DNA from: a virus
IMG/VR virus record: IMGVR_UViG_3300034417_000014
Coordinates: 1-64,000 of that record
Strand: one strand, 5' to 3'
DNA length: 64,000 bases
The stretch's first letter is position 1, and each line of letters starts with the position of its first letter. The position numbers and the translations under genes are program-made. Below the pieces are notes generated by a model that was not told the DNA's origin, ran no database searches, and worked only from the letters and a program-made list of their open reading frames with translations. This document shows, in pieces, positions 21,824-29,256 of this stretch.

Positions 21824-22354
21824 ATGAGCATACGCATAGCATTCGCAAAGCTGTTTTGCATCGTAGCACACGGCAACCAGAAACGCAAGTATACAGGCGA
21901 GCCTTACTTCGTACATCCGTTTGAGGTTGAACGAATTGTATCTGAGTACACACAAGACATTCCTACACGCATCGGGGCACTGCTGCACGATACAGTTGAA
22001 GACACTTGGGTTAAGGCCTGGATGATCCGTTTGCTGTTCGGTAAGCTGAGTGCTGAAACAGTGCTTGAAGTTACTGATGTAAGCAAGCCAAGCGACGGCA
22101 ACAGAAAGAAACGTAAAGAGATTGACAGGAAGCACATTGCGAATGGCACTGTTCGTGGACAGACTATTAAGTGCGCAGACTTGATCAGCAACACCAAGAG
22201 CATTGTAGAACACGATCTCGACTTTGCACGTATATACTTAGCTGAGAAGGAACTGCTGTTGGAGGTGCTGGTCAAGGCTCCAATGGCGTTACAGGACCGC
22301 GTAGAACAGTCACTGTCGCAGTCGCAAATGCATCTGGCACTAATGCCTAAATAG
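21824..22354 (+). CDS. HD-domain (p)ppGpp-hydrolase-like protein, 176 aa
   Basis: Start at 21824 with CAGGAAC upstream. Motifs follow RelA/SpoT hydrolase (and MESH1) order: AHGNQKRKYTGEPYFVHP (His31 as ligand), LLHDTVEDT (His55-Asp56) and KCADLISN (Asp119). All metal ligands seem intact and there is no synthetase domain, so it should act as a small alarmone hydrolase removing the 3' diphosphate of ppGpp. Could blunt the host stringent response during infection. Substrate is inferred from motif order only. Confidence 0.85.
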   Translation: MSIRIAFAKLFCIVAHGNQKRKYTGEPYFVHPFEVERIVSEYTQDIPTRIGALLHDTVEDTWVKAWMIRLLFGKLSAETVLEVTDVSKPSDGNRKKRKEIDRKHIANGTVRGQTIKCADLISNTKSIVEHDLDFARIYLAEKELLLEVLVKAPMALQDRVEQSLSQSQMHLALMPK

Positions 22355-22373
22355 AACACGGTCTCGTGCTATC

Positions 22374-22394
22374 GCCCCGCAAGGGGCTTTTTTA
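22374..22394 (+). terminator. intrinsic terminator
   Basis: GCCCC-gcaa-GGGGC followed by T7. Confidence 0.92.
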
Positions 22395-22398
22395 TGAC

Positions 22399-22427
22399 TT
22401 GACTTTTCTGTTTGCATTCACTATACT
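22399..22427 (+). promoter_or_regulatory. sigma70-like promoter
   Basis: TTGACT, 17 nt, TATACT; right after the terminator. Confidence 0.8.
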
Positions 22428-22452
22428 ACTACACTAGACGAACAGGTGTTGC

Positions 22453-22719
22453 ATGACTGAAGACGAAGAGTTTGAGAAACGACTTGAAGCAATCGAGCCA
22501 GAGCTGCCATTTTACGCATCCCTTCAGAATAAAGTGATTGGGTATTACTTGGCGCATCGTCCTGGCAGAGGAGGATATGGCTACCTAGAGCGTGTTGCAA
22601 TATACGTTGACAAGAAGAAAGCTATAAAGGAAGCAACTGCACAAATCATATGGCCATCTGAAATAAGTGGTAGACTTCAGGCAGAATTCTGTTATAATGT
22701 TTACACACAAAACAAATAG
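22453..22719 (+). CDS. hypothetical 88-aa protein
   Basis: Acidic N-terminus (TEDEEFEKRLEAIEPEL), then YYLAHRPGRGGYGYLERVAIYVDKKKAIKEAT. The next promoter lies inside its last 15 codons, so the two units overlap. Confidence 0.73.
   Translation: MTEDEEFEKRLEAIEPELPFYASLQNKVIGYYLAHRPGRGGYGYLERVAIYVDKKKAIKEATAQIIWPSEISGRLQAEFCYNVYTQNK
22671..22698 (+). promoter_or_regulatory. class B-like promoter inside a coding region
   Basis: TAGACT, 16 nt, TATAAT. The spacer carries the palindrome CAGAATTCTG. Confidence 0.75.
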
Positions 22720-22729
22720 GCACAAGGCA

Positions 22730-22924
22730 ATGGCAGACAAAAAATGGTATGTGTTTGACGTAGACTGCTTAGGCTATCGTAAGACTGCTGCTGAAGCGGC
22801 TGTACTTGCCGATCAATTAATCGAGCAGGGGTTTGAGGTATTTGAAATCAAATACTTGACAGAAGCAGAGTTTTCAGCATACTGCATATCAGATGAGGCT
22901 TTGAAGCAAATTAGATCGAAATAA
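22730..22924 (+). CDS. hypothetical 64-aa protein
   Basis: Start at 22730, after leader AAATAGGCACAAGGCAATG. KKWYVFDVDCLGY strand, helix TAAEAAVLADQLIEQG, FEVFEIKYLTEAEF, helix ISDEALKQIRSK: a compact alpha/beta fold. Unknown. Confidence 0.76.
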   Translation: MADKKWYVFDVDCLGYRKTAAEAAVLADQLIEQGFEVFEIKYLTEAEFSAYCISDEALKQIRSK

Positions 22925-22927
22925 TAC

Positions 22928-22956
22928 TTGACTTAGCTCGGTGGCGATGTTATACT
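22928..22956 (+). promoter_or_regulatory. sigma70-like promoter of the transglycosylase gene
   Basis: TTGACT, 17 nt, TATACT. Confidence 0.8.
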
Positions 22957-22987
22957 GAATCACCATCCACAACTAAAGGTAAGAACC

Positions 22988-23560
22988 ATGAAGCTGTATT
23001 TATCAGCTCTGGTATTAGCTGTAGTAATAGGGTTCTTAGTTTCGAGTGAAACAACTCATAACCAAGCTAAGTTAGTTACTCATACGTGTCCTGTTAAATT
23101 GACACAAATGATGTCTCGGGAGGAGACAATCAACACCGTTGTAGCCTTGCACAAAGTCAATAGACGATTTGCAACGCAGGTAGTTGACTACGCATATAAA
23201 TATCAGCGCGACGACTTTCCAAGGGTACACGATATCCTTGCTATCATAGCAGTCGAGAGTAATTTTAGACCGACTGCTAAATCTAATCTATCTGAAGACC
23301 CTGCTCTCGGACTAACGCAAGTTAGATCTGAAATGTGGTCAGACAAGAAGCAATGTAAAAATGTCAGGAATAATGTTGAGCAGCAAGTACGCTGTGGCGC
23401 ATTCATTCTAGCCGAATACTATCGAGAACTCGGAGACAGAGACGCTACTGTCTTAGCCTACAACATTGGTTTAGCTGCACAACAACGTGGGGACAACAAC
23501 CCGCGCTATGTGCCTAAGTACCATTCGCAGCTGGGATACTTCATCGCATATAATGGTTGA
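22988..23560 (+). CDS. exported lytic transglycosylase (SLT family), 190 aa
   Basis: N-terminal signal or anchor 1-20. SLT lysozyme-like domain from about 55: catalytic Glu90 in IIAVESNFRP, GLTQV at 108-112, a CGAFILAEYYREL helix, and AYNIG at 157-161. Family members cut peptidoglycan to 1,6-anhydro ends. It sits in the accessory region, away from tail genes, so local wall remodelling or a second lysis enzyme are both possible. Confidence 0.87.
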   Translation: MKLYLSALVLAVVIGFLVSSETTHNQAKLVTHTCPVKLTQMMSREETINTVVALHKVNRRFATQVVDYAYKYQRDDFPRVHDILAIIAVESNFRPTAKSNLSEDPALGLTQVRSEMWSDKKQCKNVRNNVEQQVRCGAFILAEYYRELGDRDATVLAYNIGLAAQQRGDNNPRYVPKYHSQLGYFIAYNG

Positions 23561-23585
23561 TATAACATATTTCCTGTTGTATAAT
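23557..23585 (+). promoter_or_regulatory. sigma70-like promoter
   Basis: TTGATA, 17 nt, TATAAT. Confidence 0.75.
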
Positions 23586-23634
23586 AGATACATACTAAAA
23601 CGCAACAACAACTGTAACAGTGGAGCAACACAAA

Positions 23635-23877
23635 ATGGCAATGTCAATTTTAACAGCTAACAGCATCCGCGCACGTGAGCAAGCATCCACAGCAATCCGC
23701 AAAGCAAACTTTGATGTAGAGAATGCAGAATATGTCGAGTTTATTTCCAAACACCTTCCTTCACAAACCACCGCTTACCGTAAACAGTTCAACAACTGCG
23801 TCAAAGAAGAACTTGACTTCCAAGCAAAGCGGTTGGCATATCGTGAGGCAAAAGCCCTCCGCGAAGCAACCAAATAA
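23635..23877 (+). CDS. hypothetical 80-aa helical protein
   Basis: Start at 23635 with TGGAGC upstream. Helical: ANSIRAREQASTAIRKANFDVENAEYVEFISKHL, ending KRLAYREAKALREATK. Cationic C-terminus. Unknown. Confidence 0.75.
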   Translation: MAMSILTANSIRAREQASTAIRKANFDVENAEYVEFISKHLPSQTTAYRKQFNNCVKEELDFQAKRLAYREAKALREATK

Positions 23878-23880
23878 AGG

Positions 23881-23909
23881 TAGACAAGTGGCATGGAAGC
23901 CACTATAAT
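23881..23909 (+). promoter_or_regulatory. class B promoter with palindromic spacer
   Basis: TAGACA, 17 nt, TATAAT; inverted repeat AGTGGC-atggaa-GCCACT, a variant sequence with pairing kept. Confidence 0.85.
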
Positions 23910-23940
23910 GTTTACACACTAAGCAACTGAGTACAAGGCA

Positions 23941-24174
23941 ATGGCAACGTACACACAGGAACAACTCAAAGAAGCGTTCAATGAGATTGCTCCCAAGCCC
24001 AACTGGAAAAACCCAATCAACAGAACAATCTTTACGCCAGGCAAAGCAAAGAAAGCATTGCTTGAAGCTGCGTGTATTCATTTCACTGGAAGCGTATTGA
24101 CTTTTGGTCCATCAGGCACTGCTAGTCGTGTACGTGTAAAGGCAGCAGGCTACTACAAAACCATAGGAAGCTAA
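23941..24174 (+). CDS. hypothetical 77-aa basic protein
   Basis: Helix YTQEQLKEAFNEIAPK, Pro/Asn loop, FTPGKAKKALLEAACIHFTGS helix and a C-terminal VRVKAAGYYKTIGS strand. Net positive; could bind nucleic acid. First gene of a four-gene unit. Confidence 0.75.
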   Translation: MATYTQEQLKEAFNEIAPKPNWKNPINRTIFTPGKAKKALLEAACIHFTGSVLTFGPSGTASRVRVKAAGYYKTIGS

Positions 24175-24177
24175 GGC

Positions 24178-24294
24178 ATGCAAGTAGTGTATTGTCCTGT
24201 GAACCCAGCGCATAGGGTTCCTTTGACTCCATGTAGGGCACCTAACGTATACAACTGCAAATACTGTGGCAAGACACATACGGTGAAGTCATGA
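24178..24294 (+). CDS. putative zinc-ribbon micro-protein, 38 aa
   Basis: CP...PC...NCKYCGKTH arrangement has four cysteines (6, 19, 27, 30) able to bind zinc. ATG is 3 nt after the preceding stop and the TGA overlaps the next ATG, so it is coupled on both sides. Confidence 0.58.
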   Translation: MQVVYCPVNPAHRVPLTPCRAPNVYNCKYCGKTHTVKS

Positions 24295-24521
24295 GCGACG
24301 GCTGGGAAGTAAACGCAAACGATAGAGCAACTGCACGTAGCGGTGTAGAGATACAATTCTCTGCTCGTGGCTTTGACTTGACAGATCCCAAGGTAAAGAG
24401 CTTGGTTGACAATCAAGTAGAAGTAATTGCAAGTTGGGCAGCGCAATGTCGCTGGCAACAAACTCATATCCACAACTTATCCAATTTAGGTGACAGAGGA
24501 CCGCAAGATGGCCAAAGCTAA
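24291..24521 (+). CDS. hypothetical 76-aa protein
   Basis: VEIQFSARGFDLTDPKVKSLVDNQVEVIASWAAQCRWQQTH: strand then two helices. Overlaps both neighbours by a few bases. Unknown. Confidence 0.7.
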   Translation: MSDGWEVNANDRATARSGVEIQFSARGFDLTDPKVKSLVDNQVEVIASWAAQCRWQQTHIHNLSNLGDRGPQDGQS

Positions 24522-24861
24522 AAAACTTATACCCTTGGTTGATGCTCCAGCTTATGCAGTTATTGACGCTGAGTCAAGAGAGTTCATTTACTTCATGGCA
24601 GACCAAATGCGAACGGACGTTGTTCCTCGCAAGTCTGGATTGTTCTTAGACCAAGAAGGTGCTATACGATATCGCGAGCGGGCAATGGTCGAGTCGTTAA
24701 ACAAAGTTGAACATGCCAAGAAAGTCTTGCAAATGATGGCCGGCGATCGCGGCAACAATGAGGCGTATTGGGAAGGCAGACTCCGACATTGGGAGAACTT
24801 CTCGGCAGACATTGTGACATTAGACGTAACAATTGTGTCGGCTGGTGCAAGAAAACGTTGA
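24508..24861 (+). CDS. hypothetical 117-aa protein
   Basis: Start at 24508 with GAGGACC upstream; a GTG at 24490 is the alternative. Contains AYAVIDAESREFIYFMADQMRTD, then GAIRYRERAMVESLNKVEHAKKVLQMMAG helices and C-terminal IVTLDVTIVSAGARKR strand. Final gene of the 23.9-24.9 kb unit. Confidence 0.72.
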   Translation: MAKAKKLIPLVDAPAYAVIDAESREFIYFMADQMRTDVVPRKSGLFLDQEGAIRYRERAMVESLNKVEHAKKVLQMMAGDRGNNEAYWEGRLRHWENFSADIVTLDVTIVSAGARKR

Positions 24862-24886
24862 CATCCACTTTCGCTTCGCTTATAAT
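24858..24886 (+). promoter_or_regulatory. class A promoter
   Basis: TTGACA, spacer TCCACTTTCGCTTCGCT, TATAAT; overlaps the end of the preceding gene. Confidence 0.85.
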
Positions 24887-24917
24887 GTTTACACACTAAA
24901 GCAAACGAGCAGCAGAG

Positions 24918-25262
24918 ATGACTACTAAAGCAGACATTGTAACGTTACTTGCAGTCAATGACAAAGCAGTTGCCCGAGCACTTGTAGCACTTAACAAGCG
25001 CCAGACACAAGACGAACAGGCACACGAGACCACTAAGTATGCAAACGGCATGGGGTTTCGTCCATGCGATGCTGCACGTGGCACTGGTATGGCGCAGTTC
25101 TACACAGCGCGTGGCTACTTGACTCCGAAACAGATTGCATTTTGGCGTAAGAGAGAGAAGAACGGCAAAATGAAGATTGCAGTATACGCTGGTCAACTGC
25201 TCCTTGTAGCAGAAGAGAAAGCGCAGAAAACTCTCGTCCACCAACAACCCCTGCAGGTGTAA
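24918..25262 (+). CDS. conserved phage hypothetical protein, 114 aa
   Basis: DKAVARALVALNKRQTQDEQAHETTKYANGMGFRPCDA is a pattern I recall from many proteobacterial phages (ALVAL.xRQTxDEQ...NGxGF). A region YLTPKQIAFWRKREK follows. Probably a nucleic-acid-associated small protein; function is not established as far as I know. Confidence 0.78.
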   Translation: MTTKADIVTLLAVNDKAVARALVALNKRQTQDEQAHETTKYANGMGFRPCDAARGTGMAQFYTARGYLTPKQIAFWRKREKNGKMKIAVYAGQLLLVAEEKAQKTLVHQQPLQV

Positions 25263-25263
25263 T

Positions 25264-25458
25264 ATGAAAGTAGGATCCGTAATTGTTTGCGTAGATCATG
25301 GCTCAGGCCGGTTGCTTCAGAATGGCAAAGAGTATACTGTCCTTGCATACGACGATGAGTACAAACTTGTCACAGTCATTAACAAGCTGGGCAACGAAGA
25401 TCAGTTCCTTACACGGCGTTTTGAGCCACAAGGCAAATATATTAAGATTTGTGGTTGA
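25264..25458 (+). CDS. hypothetical SH3-like 64-aa protein
   Basis: Starts one base after the previous stop. VGSVIVCVDHGSGRLLQNGKEYTVLAYDDEYKLVTVINKLG resembles a small SH3/KOW barrel. Unknown. Confidence 0.72.
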   Translation: MKVGSVIVCVDHGSGRLLQNGKEYTVLAYDDEYKLVTVINKLGNEDQFLTRRFEPQGKYIKICG

Positions 25459-25483
25459 CTTCCAGTAACTAACCACATATAAT
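25455..25483 (+). promoter_or_regulatory. class A promoter
   Basis: TTGACT, 17 nt, TATAAT; followed by ATACACATAC rather than the usual GTTTACACAC. Confidence 0.8.
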
Positions 25484-25532
25484 ATACACATACAAACAAA
25501 TAACTTCCATCCATAGCAAAAGGTAATACAAA

Positions 25533-25748
25533 ATGAACGCACTCCAAACCGTAGCAGCAGTGAAAGCAATCCTCCCAGTAATTGCACACATGAAGCCCGA
25601 AGTTGTCGTAAGTGATATTAACGACGTGCTGGCAAAGGCAAGCAACCCCACGCTGCCGTGCTTGGATCGTTTGGTAGACGCTGCACAGGCACAAGGGCTG
25701 CAAGGCATTGTTGACCCTCGCCGCAAAAACAACTACTGGACTGCGTAA
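25533..25748 (+). CDS. hypothetical 71-aa helical protein
   Basis: Ala/Val-rich helices: LQTVAAVKAILPVIAHM, VVVSDINDVLAKASN, LDRLVDAAQAQG. C-terminal DPRRKNNYW. Unknown. Confidence 0.74.
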   Translation: MNALQTVAAVKAILPVIAHMKPEVVVSDINDVLAKASNPTLPCLDRLVDAAQAQGLQGIVDPRRKNNYWTA

Positions 25749-25765
25749 GCAGACTAAATAGCAGC

Positions 25766-26002
25766 ATGGATACACAGAACCTCGTAATACTGATCGGTGC
25801 AGGGACTATACTAGTCCTTAGCACCTTTCCCCGCATCTACTGGTTGCTCACCGCAAAGAAAAGGATCAGGGAAGGTAAGAACTTACTTGAAACCTGGTCT
25901 CCCAAAGGTGCAATGAAACTCCAGATAGAAGCTGAGATGCAATCCTGGAAAGAGTTGTACAACAAAGCGAAGTTCTTCTGGCAAAAAGAGATTGACCTCT
26001 AG
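25766..26002 (+). CDS. single-span membrane protein, 78 aa
   Basis: Span about 6-28 followed by KKRIREGKN and a long amphipathic helix (MKLQIEAEMQSWKELYNKAKFFWQKE). Same layout as the protein at 14653. Confidence 0.72.
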   Translation: MDTQNLVILIGAGTILVLSTFPRIYWLLTAKKRIREGKNLLETWSPKGAMKLQIEAEMQSWKELYNKAKFFWQKEIDL

Positions 26003-26020
26003 GACTTCCGGAAGTATACT
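25992..26020 (+). promoter_or_regulatory. sigma70-like promoter
   Basis: TTGACC, 17 nt, TATACT; the -35 lies in the final codons of the preceding gene. Drives 26051 to 27251. Confidence 0.75.
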
Positions 26021-26050
26021 GTACACACATTAACGCAACGGGACAAGAAT

Positions 26051-26275
26051 ATGGAACATTTCCCCTCCCAACAAGCTGCACTACAATGGATGGTCGAAGA
26101 ACTTAATCAGAAAGATGAGTTCTGTATTGACAACGTGAGGTTTGCATTTAAGGATGACCCCGTTGCAATAGAGCACTACGAAGAGAAACGCGACAGTGGA
26201 TGCTGTGGCAGCACTGACATGGATGTGAAAATCCTTGGCCGATTGGCAACAATAGGCTGTAACTACGGACACTGA
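26051..26275 (+). CDS. hypothetical 74-aa protein
   Basis: Helix QQAALQWMVEELNQKDEF, strand NVRFAFKDD, and a Cys-containing loop DSGCCGSTDM. Unknown; first gene of a six-gene unit dominated by membrane proteins. Confidence 0.74.
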   Translation: MEHFPSQQAALQWMVEELNQKDEFCIDNVRFAFKDDPVAIEHYEEKRDSGCCGSTDMDVKILGRLATIGCNYGH

Positions 26276-26276
26276 A

Positions 26277-26507
26277 ATGAAAGTTGTACACCCGGCATAT
26301 AAGTTTGTCGACTACATGGGGAACAGAATCCCGGTTCCCACCCACACTAGATTTATCGCAATGGATGCTGGCCACCACATACATGCGTTTCCTTACAAGC
26401 CAGTATACGGTGGCCTCGCTTGGGTATGTGACGGTAACGAATACACCCTCCTAGGCAAAGTTGAAACTGACTTACTCCCTGAACAGACACTGGTAGAAAT
26501 CAAATGA
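26277..26507 (+). CDS. hypothetical 76-aa protein
   Basis: Beta-rich: VVHPAYKFVDYMGNRIPV, HIHAFPYKPVYGGLAWVCDGNEYTLLG. One base after the preceding stop; ATGA overlap with the next gene. Unknown. Confidence 0.7.
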   Translation: MKVVHPAYKFVDYMGNRIPVPTHTRFIAMDAGHHIHAFPYKPVYGGLAWVCDGNEYTLLGKVETDLLPEQTLVEIK

Positions 26508-26716
26508 AATACTTCCATCACTTTTGTGGCGTGCTTGGGTTGTACAATGTTGCCGTTGGCATATTAAAACTTCTGCAAGCATACAACACAGCAGAGTTGA
26601 CAATTGGCATCACTGTGATATGTATGCTTGTCATGGCACTCAACATATGGGGATTGATTATCCCATCCCTTAAACGTCTTCAGGCTGCAAATGAATCTAC
26701 TGAACCTAATACCTAG
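26504..26716 (+). CDS. membrane protein, 70 aa
   Basis: Two spans, about 6-22 and 31-54, with a polar C-terminus (RLQAANESTEPNT). ATGA-coupled to 26277. Confidence 0.72.
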   Translation: MKYFHHFCGVLGLYNVAVGILKLLQAYNTAELTIGITVICMLVMALNIWGLIIPSLKRLQAANESTEPNT

Positions 26717-26966
26717 GGCTGTTGCGTTTGTTACAGACTCTCTAGAAGCAATCCCTTGGATTAAGAACCAGCGGCAAATCTTCCGTGCAAATAAGGAACG
26801 TGTAGCTAAGGCGCTGTTTGCTTTAGAAGTCGTGATTATGGTTGCAGTAATATACACCCTTTTCAATCCAATGCAAACTAATTTCCAAGAGCTCTTTTTC
26901 TTTTGGGCAATTGTGTTTGGGATTCTTCTAGATACTTACACTAGGTATGTGGTTGACATTCGGTAA
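26691..26966 (+). CDS. membrane protein, 91 aa
   Basis: Amphipathic N-terminal half with KNQRQIFRANKERVAKALF, then spans about 42-57 and 64-83. Overlaps the preceding gene by 26 nt. Unknown. Confidence 0.7.
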   Translation: MNLLNLIPRAVAFVTDSLEAIPWIKNQRQIFRANKERVAKALFALEVVIMVAVIYTLFNPMQTNFQELFFFWAIVFGILLDTYTRYVVDIR

Positions 26967-27003
26967 ATACCTAGCTAACATGTATCCAAGGAAGGAGTAG
27001 TAT

Positions 27004-27258
27004 ATGATTAGAAAGTATGGCCAATGGCTTATCGATCACAACTGTCGCTGGGTGCTACACACGATTGTCGTAGTGTATGCTGCACTAGCATTGATCCCTG
27101 TCAGCACGTATGCAGCGTTCTGTGCGTTCATAGACACCGTCGCACTAATGTTCCGCGATACTAAGGCAGTAATGGATCAAGTCAACGAAGCTAAGACTTC
27201 CCAGAAGATTATGGTTGACAAACTTGCACACTACAACGAGGACAACTACGATGTTTAA
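27004..27258 (+). CDS. membrane protein, 84 aa
   Basis: GGAAGGAG upstream of the ATG. Hydrophobic span about 17-49, then a helical tail DTKAVMDQVNEAKTSQKIMVDKLAHYNEDN that could form a coiled coil. Confidence 0.74.
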   Translation: MIRKYGQWLIDHNCRWVLHTIVVVYAALALIPVSTYAAFCAFIDTVALMFRDTKAVMDQVNEAKTSQKIMVDKLAHYNEDNYDV

Positions 27259-27418
27259 GGCAATCAATGACTGGCTATATCGAACGTTTACTGAGCCGTT
27301 TGTTCCAGTTGACATCACATATCTCCCTGTAGTAAAATTGGAACCCGGGGATCTTGAAGGCTTCCCAGTCAAAATACAAGAGAAAGAATTAGAACCTCTC
27401 CCACCATTTATCTATTGA
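27251..27418 (+). CDS. hypothetical 55-aa protein
   Basis: Start at 27251 (MFKAINDWLYRTF), overlapping the preceding gene by 8 nt, with GAGGACAAC upstream. Amphipathic N-terminal helix, then a Pro-rich acidic tail (VKLEPGDLEGFPVKIQEKELEPLPPF). Unknown. Confidence 0.68.
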   Translation: MFKAINDWLYRTFTEPFVPVDITYLPVVKLEPGDLEGFPVKIQEKELEPLPPFIY

Positions 27419-27443
27419 CATTCACTTCCTTGTCACTTATAAT
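27415..27443 (+). promoter_or_regulatory. class A promoter
   Basis: TTGACA, spacer TTCACTTCCTTGTCACT, TATAAT; the -35 overlaps the preceding stop codon. Confidence 0.86.
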
Positions 27444-27474
27444 GTTTACACACTAAACAACTAGGTACAAGCAA

Positions 27475-27888
27475 ATGGCATATGTATCCCAAGACTTTAA
27501 AAAGAAAGTTTCCCCGATCATTAAGCAGATCATGCAGAAGTACAAACTGCGTGGCAGCTTGTCAGTAAACCATCACTCAACGCTTGTACTTACTATTAAG
27601 CAGGGCGAGCTTGACATCATTGGCAACTACAACGCACAGCTGAAAGAACGTAACCACACTGGCGAGCTAGTTTGCTACCGTGAGAAGTACATGGATGTCA
27701 ACACATATTGGATTGGCGAACAGTACACTGGCAAAGTTAAAGAATGCTTGGAAGAGATTTTAGTTGCAATGAAGGGTCCAGACTTTTTTGACAAGACGGA
27801 CATTATGACTGACTACTTCCACGTGTCACACTACATTAACATCCATGTAGGTCGTTGGGATAAGCCCTACGTTGTGCAAGCTGCATGA
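27475..27888 (+). CDS. LPD29-like conserved phage protein, 137 aa
   Basis: VSPIIKQIMQKYKLRGSLSVNHHSTLVLTIKQGELDII is the pattern of the large polyvalent-protein-associated domain 29 seen in phages and mobile elements. Later parts: a TYWI helix region, a helix VKECLEEILVAMK, and DYFHVSHYINIHVGRWDKPYVV. Function unknown in the family. Leader AACTAGGTACAAGCAAATG. Confidence 0.78.
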   Translation: MAYVSQDFKKKVSPIIKQIMQKYKLRGSLSVNHHSTLVLTIKQGELDIIGNYNAQLKERNHTGELVCYREKYMDVNTYWIGEQYTGKVKECLEEILVAMKGPDFFDKTDIMTDYFHVSHYINIHVGRWDKPYVVQAA

Positions 27889-28112
27889 ACAAGCAGCGCA
27901 TCATTATAGTAGACGAGTACGGTCCCGGCCGTGCTCAACTAGTAGCAGCGATCGAAGCACTGGGCATGGTAGTTTGTGAGCCCAGTGGCCACGGGTTGAC
28001 AATTAAACTAACTGACGGCATGGAACATCTCGCGGAGTGTCGCATTGTAGATCCAGTCGAGAAGCCTTACTGGCAACGCAACAGTGGCAAAGGTAAACGC
28101 AAAAAGTGGTAG
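27885..28112 (+). CDS. hypothetical 75-aa protein
   Basis: ATGA-coupled to the LPD29-like gene. Strand IIIVDEYGPGRAQLVAAIEALGMVV, then GLTIKLTDGMEHLAECRIV, and a very basic C-terminus (RNSGKGKRKKW). May bind nucleic acid. Unknown. Confidence 0.72.
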   Translation: MNKQRIIIVDEYGPGRAQLVAAIEALGMVVCEPSGHGLTIKLTDGMEHLAECRIVDPVEKPYWQRNSGKGKRKKW

Positions 28113-28127
28113 ACCAAGATGACCTAC

Positions 28128-28215
28128 CTGTACAGATTTATCAACCAAGATGACCTGCAGAAAAAACCTAACCTCCAATGATTTTCTGCAGGTTTTATCT
28201 ACAGAAATTGCCTAA
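28128..28215 (+). repeat. 31-bp CTRCAGAAA repeat cluster with hairpin
   Basis: A unit at 28155-28185 (CTGCAGAAAA...AACCTCCAATGA) is followed exactly 31 nt later by CTGCAGG and then CTACAGAAA. CTGCAGAAAA and TTTTCTGCAG form a 10-bp inverted repeat with a 17-nt loop. Related to units at 35816 and 36316. Confidence 0.75.
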
Positions 28216-28249
28216 CAAGAAAGACTTTTCAAAATCGTTTTATCAATAA

Positions 28250-28278
28250 TTGACAACTAACTCTTTTCCACTTATAAT
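28250..28278 (+). promoter_or_regulatory. sigma70-like promoter
   Basis: TTGACA, 17 nt, TATAAT. Confidence 0.85.
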
Positions 28279-28305
28279 GTTTACACACTAAGCAGGACAG
28301 ATACA

Positions 28306-28509
28306 ATGGCAAGCGTGTTTACTGTAACACTAGCAGGCAGTGGCGAACAAGAAGAGATCCTGATCGATGTTACGGACAGAGACAGCCTAGACTACTTCAA
28401 AGTGAACTCTGGCTGTTTAGAGTTTTACTCCCGCAATCAGTTTACTATCTATGCTCCAGGAACGTGGACACTAGTGACTTCTAAAGAGGTGCAGGCCGGT
28501 GCGTGGTAA
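28306..28509 (+). CDS. hypothetical 67-aa protein
   Basis: Beta-rich: VFTVTLAGSGEQEEILIDVTD, YFKVNSGCLEFYSRNQFTIYAPGTWTLV. Likely a small beta sandwich. Overlaps the following GTG-start gene by 11 nt. Confidence 0.74.
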   Translation: MASVFTVTLAGSGEQEEILIDVTDRDSLDYFKVNSGCLEFYSRNQFTIYAPGTWTLVTSKEVQAGAW

Positions 28510-28762
28510 GTATAGCCCGACAATCTCCGAAGCATACTATAACGACCAGAAGTGGTTCGAAAGATATGCGAACGGCGAACAATATGATCCAGAAGGTTAT
28601 GACTCGTACGGCTATGATGTTTACGACATTGACAGAGCTGGCAACCACGAGAACGAATACTGTCGAGATGATCCTAACAGTGACTTCAACTCTAAGTATG
28701 ATGCTGCACAACTGGATTGGGGATTCGATGGGACTAAGCCAGTACTAATCTCCGCAGCATAG
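28499..28762 (+). CDS. hypothetical Tyr/Asp-rich 87-aa protein, GTG start
   Basis: GTG at 28499 with GAGGTGCAGG upstream. Contains YYNDQKWFERYANGEQYDPEGYDSYGYD, rich in Y, D, G and N, and very acidic overall; likely largely disordered or metal-binding. A competing frame (28503) also has an open ORF, but its composition is less protein-like. Confidence 0.65.
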   Translation: MRGKYSPTISEAYYNDQKWFERYANGEQYDPEGYDSYGYDVYDIDRAGNHENEYCRDDPNSDFNSKYDAAQLDWGFDGTKPVLISAA

Positions 28763-28848
28763 CATCGCCGCAAGCGCATGTCAACCGCCTACCTCCAGTC
28801 TCCACCAGCTTGCATAGTATAGCATCGCTGCCTGGGACCTGTCAACCG
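28758..28848 (+). repeat. two copies of a CATAGCATCGC...TGTCAACCG repeat
   Basis: About 28758-28787 and 28818-28848 share TAGCATCGC and TGTCAACCG with about 12 variable bases between. The first overlaps the end of the 87-aa gene. The remainder to 28968 is non-coding with AAAATCTTCAAAAATTC. Confidence 0.6.
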
Positions 28849-28968
28849 AAAATGGAAAAATCTGCAAAAATCTTCAAAAATTCTAGACCTCAGCCAACCG
28901 CTGCTGCCATGGTGACAAGCTACGCGATCCCGCAATAGGTGTCAACCTATTTTGTTGCAACAAAGTGG

Positions 28969-28997
28969 TAGACATTTGGGAGATTGCTTGCTATAAT
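28969..28997 (+). promoter_or_regulatory. class B-like promoter
   Basis: TAGACA, 17 nt, TATAAT; here the spacer palindrome is not evident. Confidence 0.82.
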
Positions 28998-29029
28998 GTT
29001 TACACACTAAAGCAAAGCGGAGCTACAAA

Positions 29030-29245
29030 ATGAAAGTAACTGTAAATAACACTACTGTAACTGTCAACAACAAAGACCTCCCCAGCGCGGGGAACGTTAC
29101 GCTGCTGCAAAATACTGTAGAAGTTGTTGACGACGAGCTGCGTTTTGTTGTAGTATGTAACCCTGGCTCGCGGGAACCCAAGCGCCAATATGCTTGCGCG
29201 TTCACAATGCACGGGGAGCTATTAGGCTACTTTACAGTTAATTAA
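29030..29245 (+). CDS. hypothetical 71-aa beta-rich protein
   Basis: MKVTVNNTTVTVNNKDLPSAGNVTLLQNTVEVVDDELRFVVV: alternating strands, Asn/Thr/Val-rich, then RQYACAFTMHGELLGYFTVN. Likely a small beta protein. Followed by a strong hairpin. Confidence 0.75.
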   Translation: MKVTVNNTTVTVNNKDLPSAGNVTLLQNTVEVVDDELRFVVVCNPGSREPKRQYACAFTMHGELLGYFTVN

Positions 29246-29256
29246 TTTACAAAAGT

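Noticed and set aside
21677-22213. 178-aa and 151-aa minus-strand frames
   Set aside because: Antisense to the HD-domain gene, which has clear motifs; no promoter.
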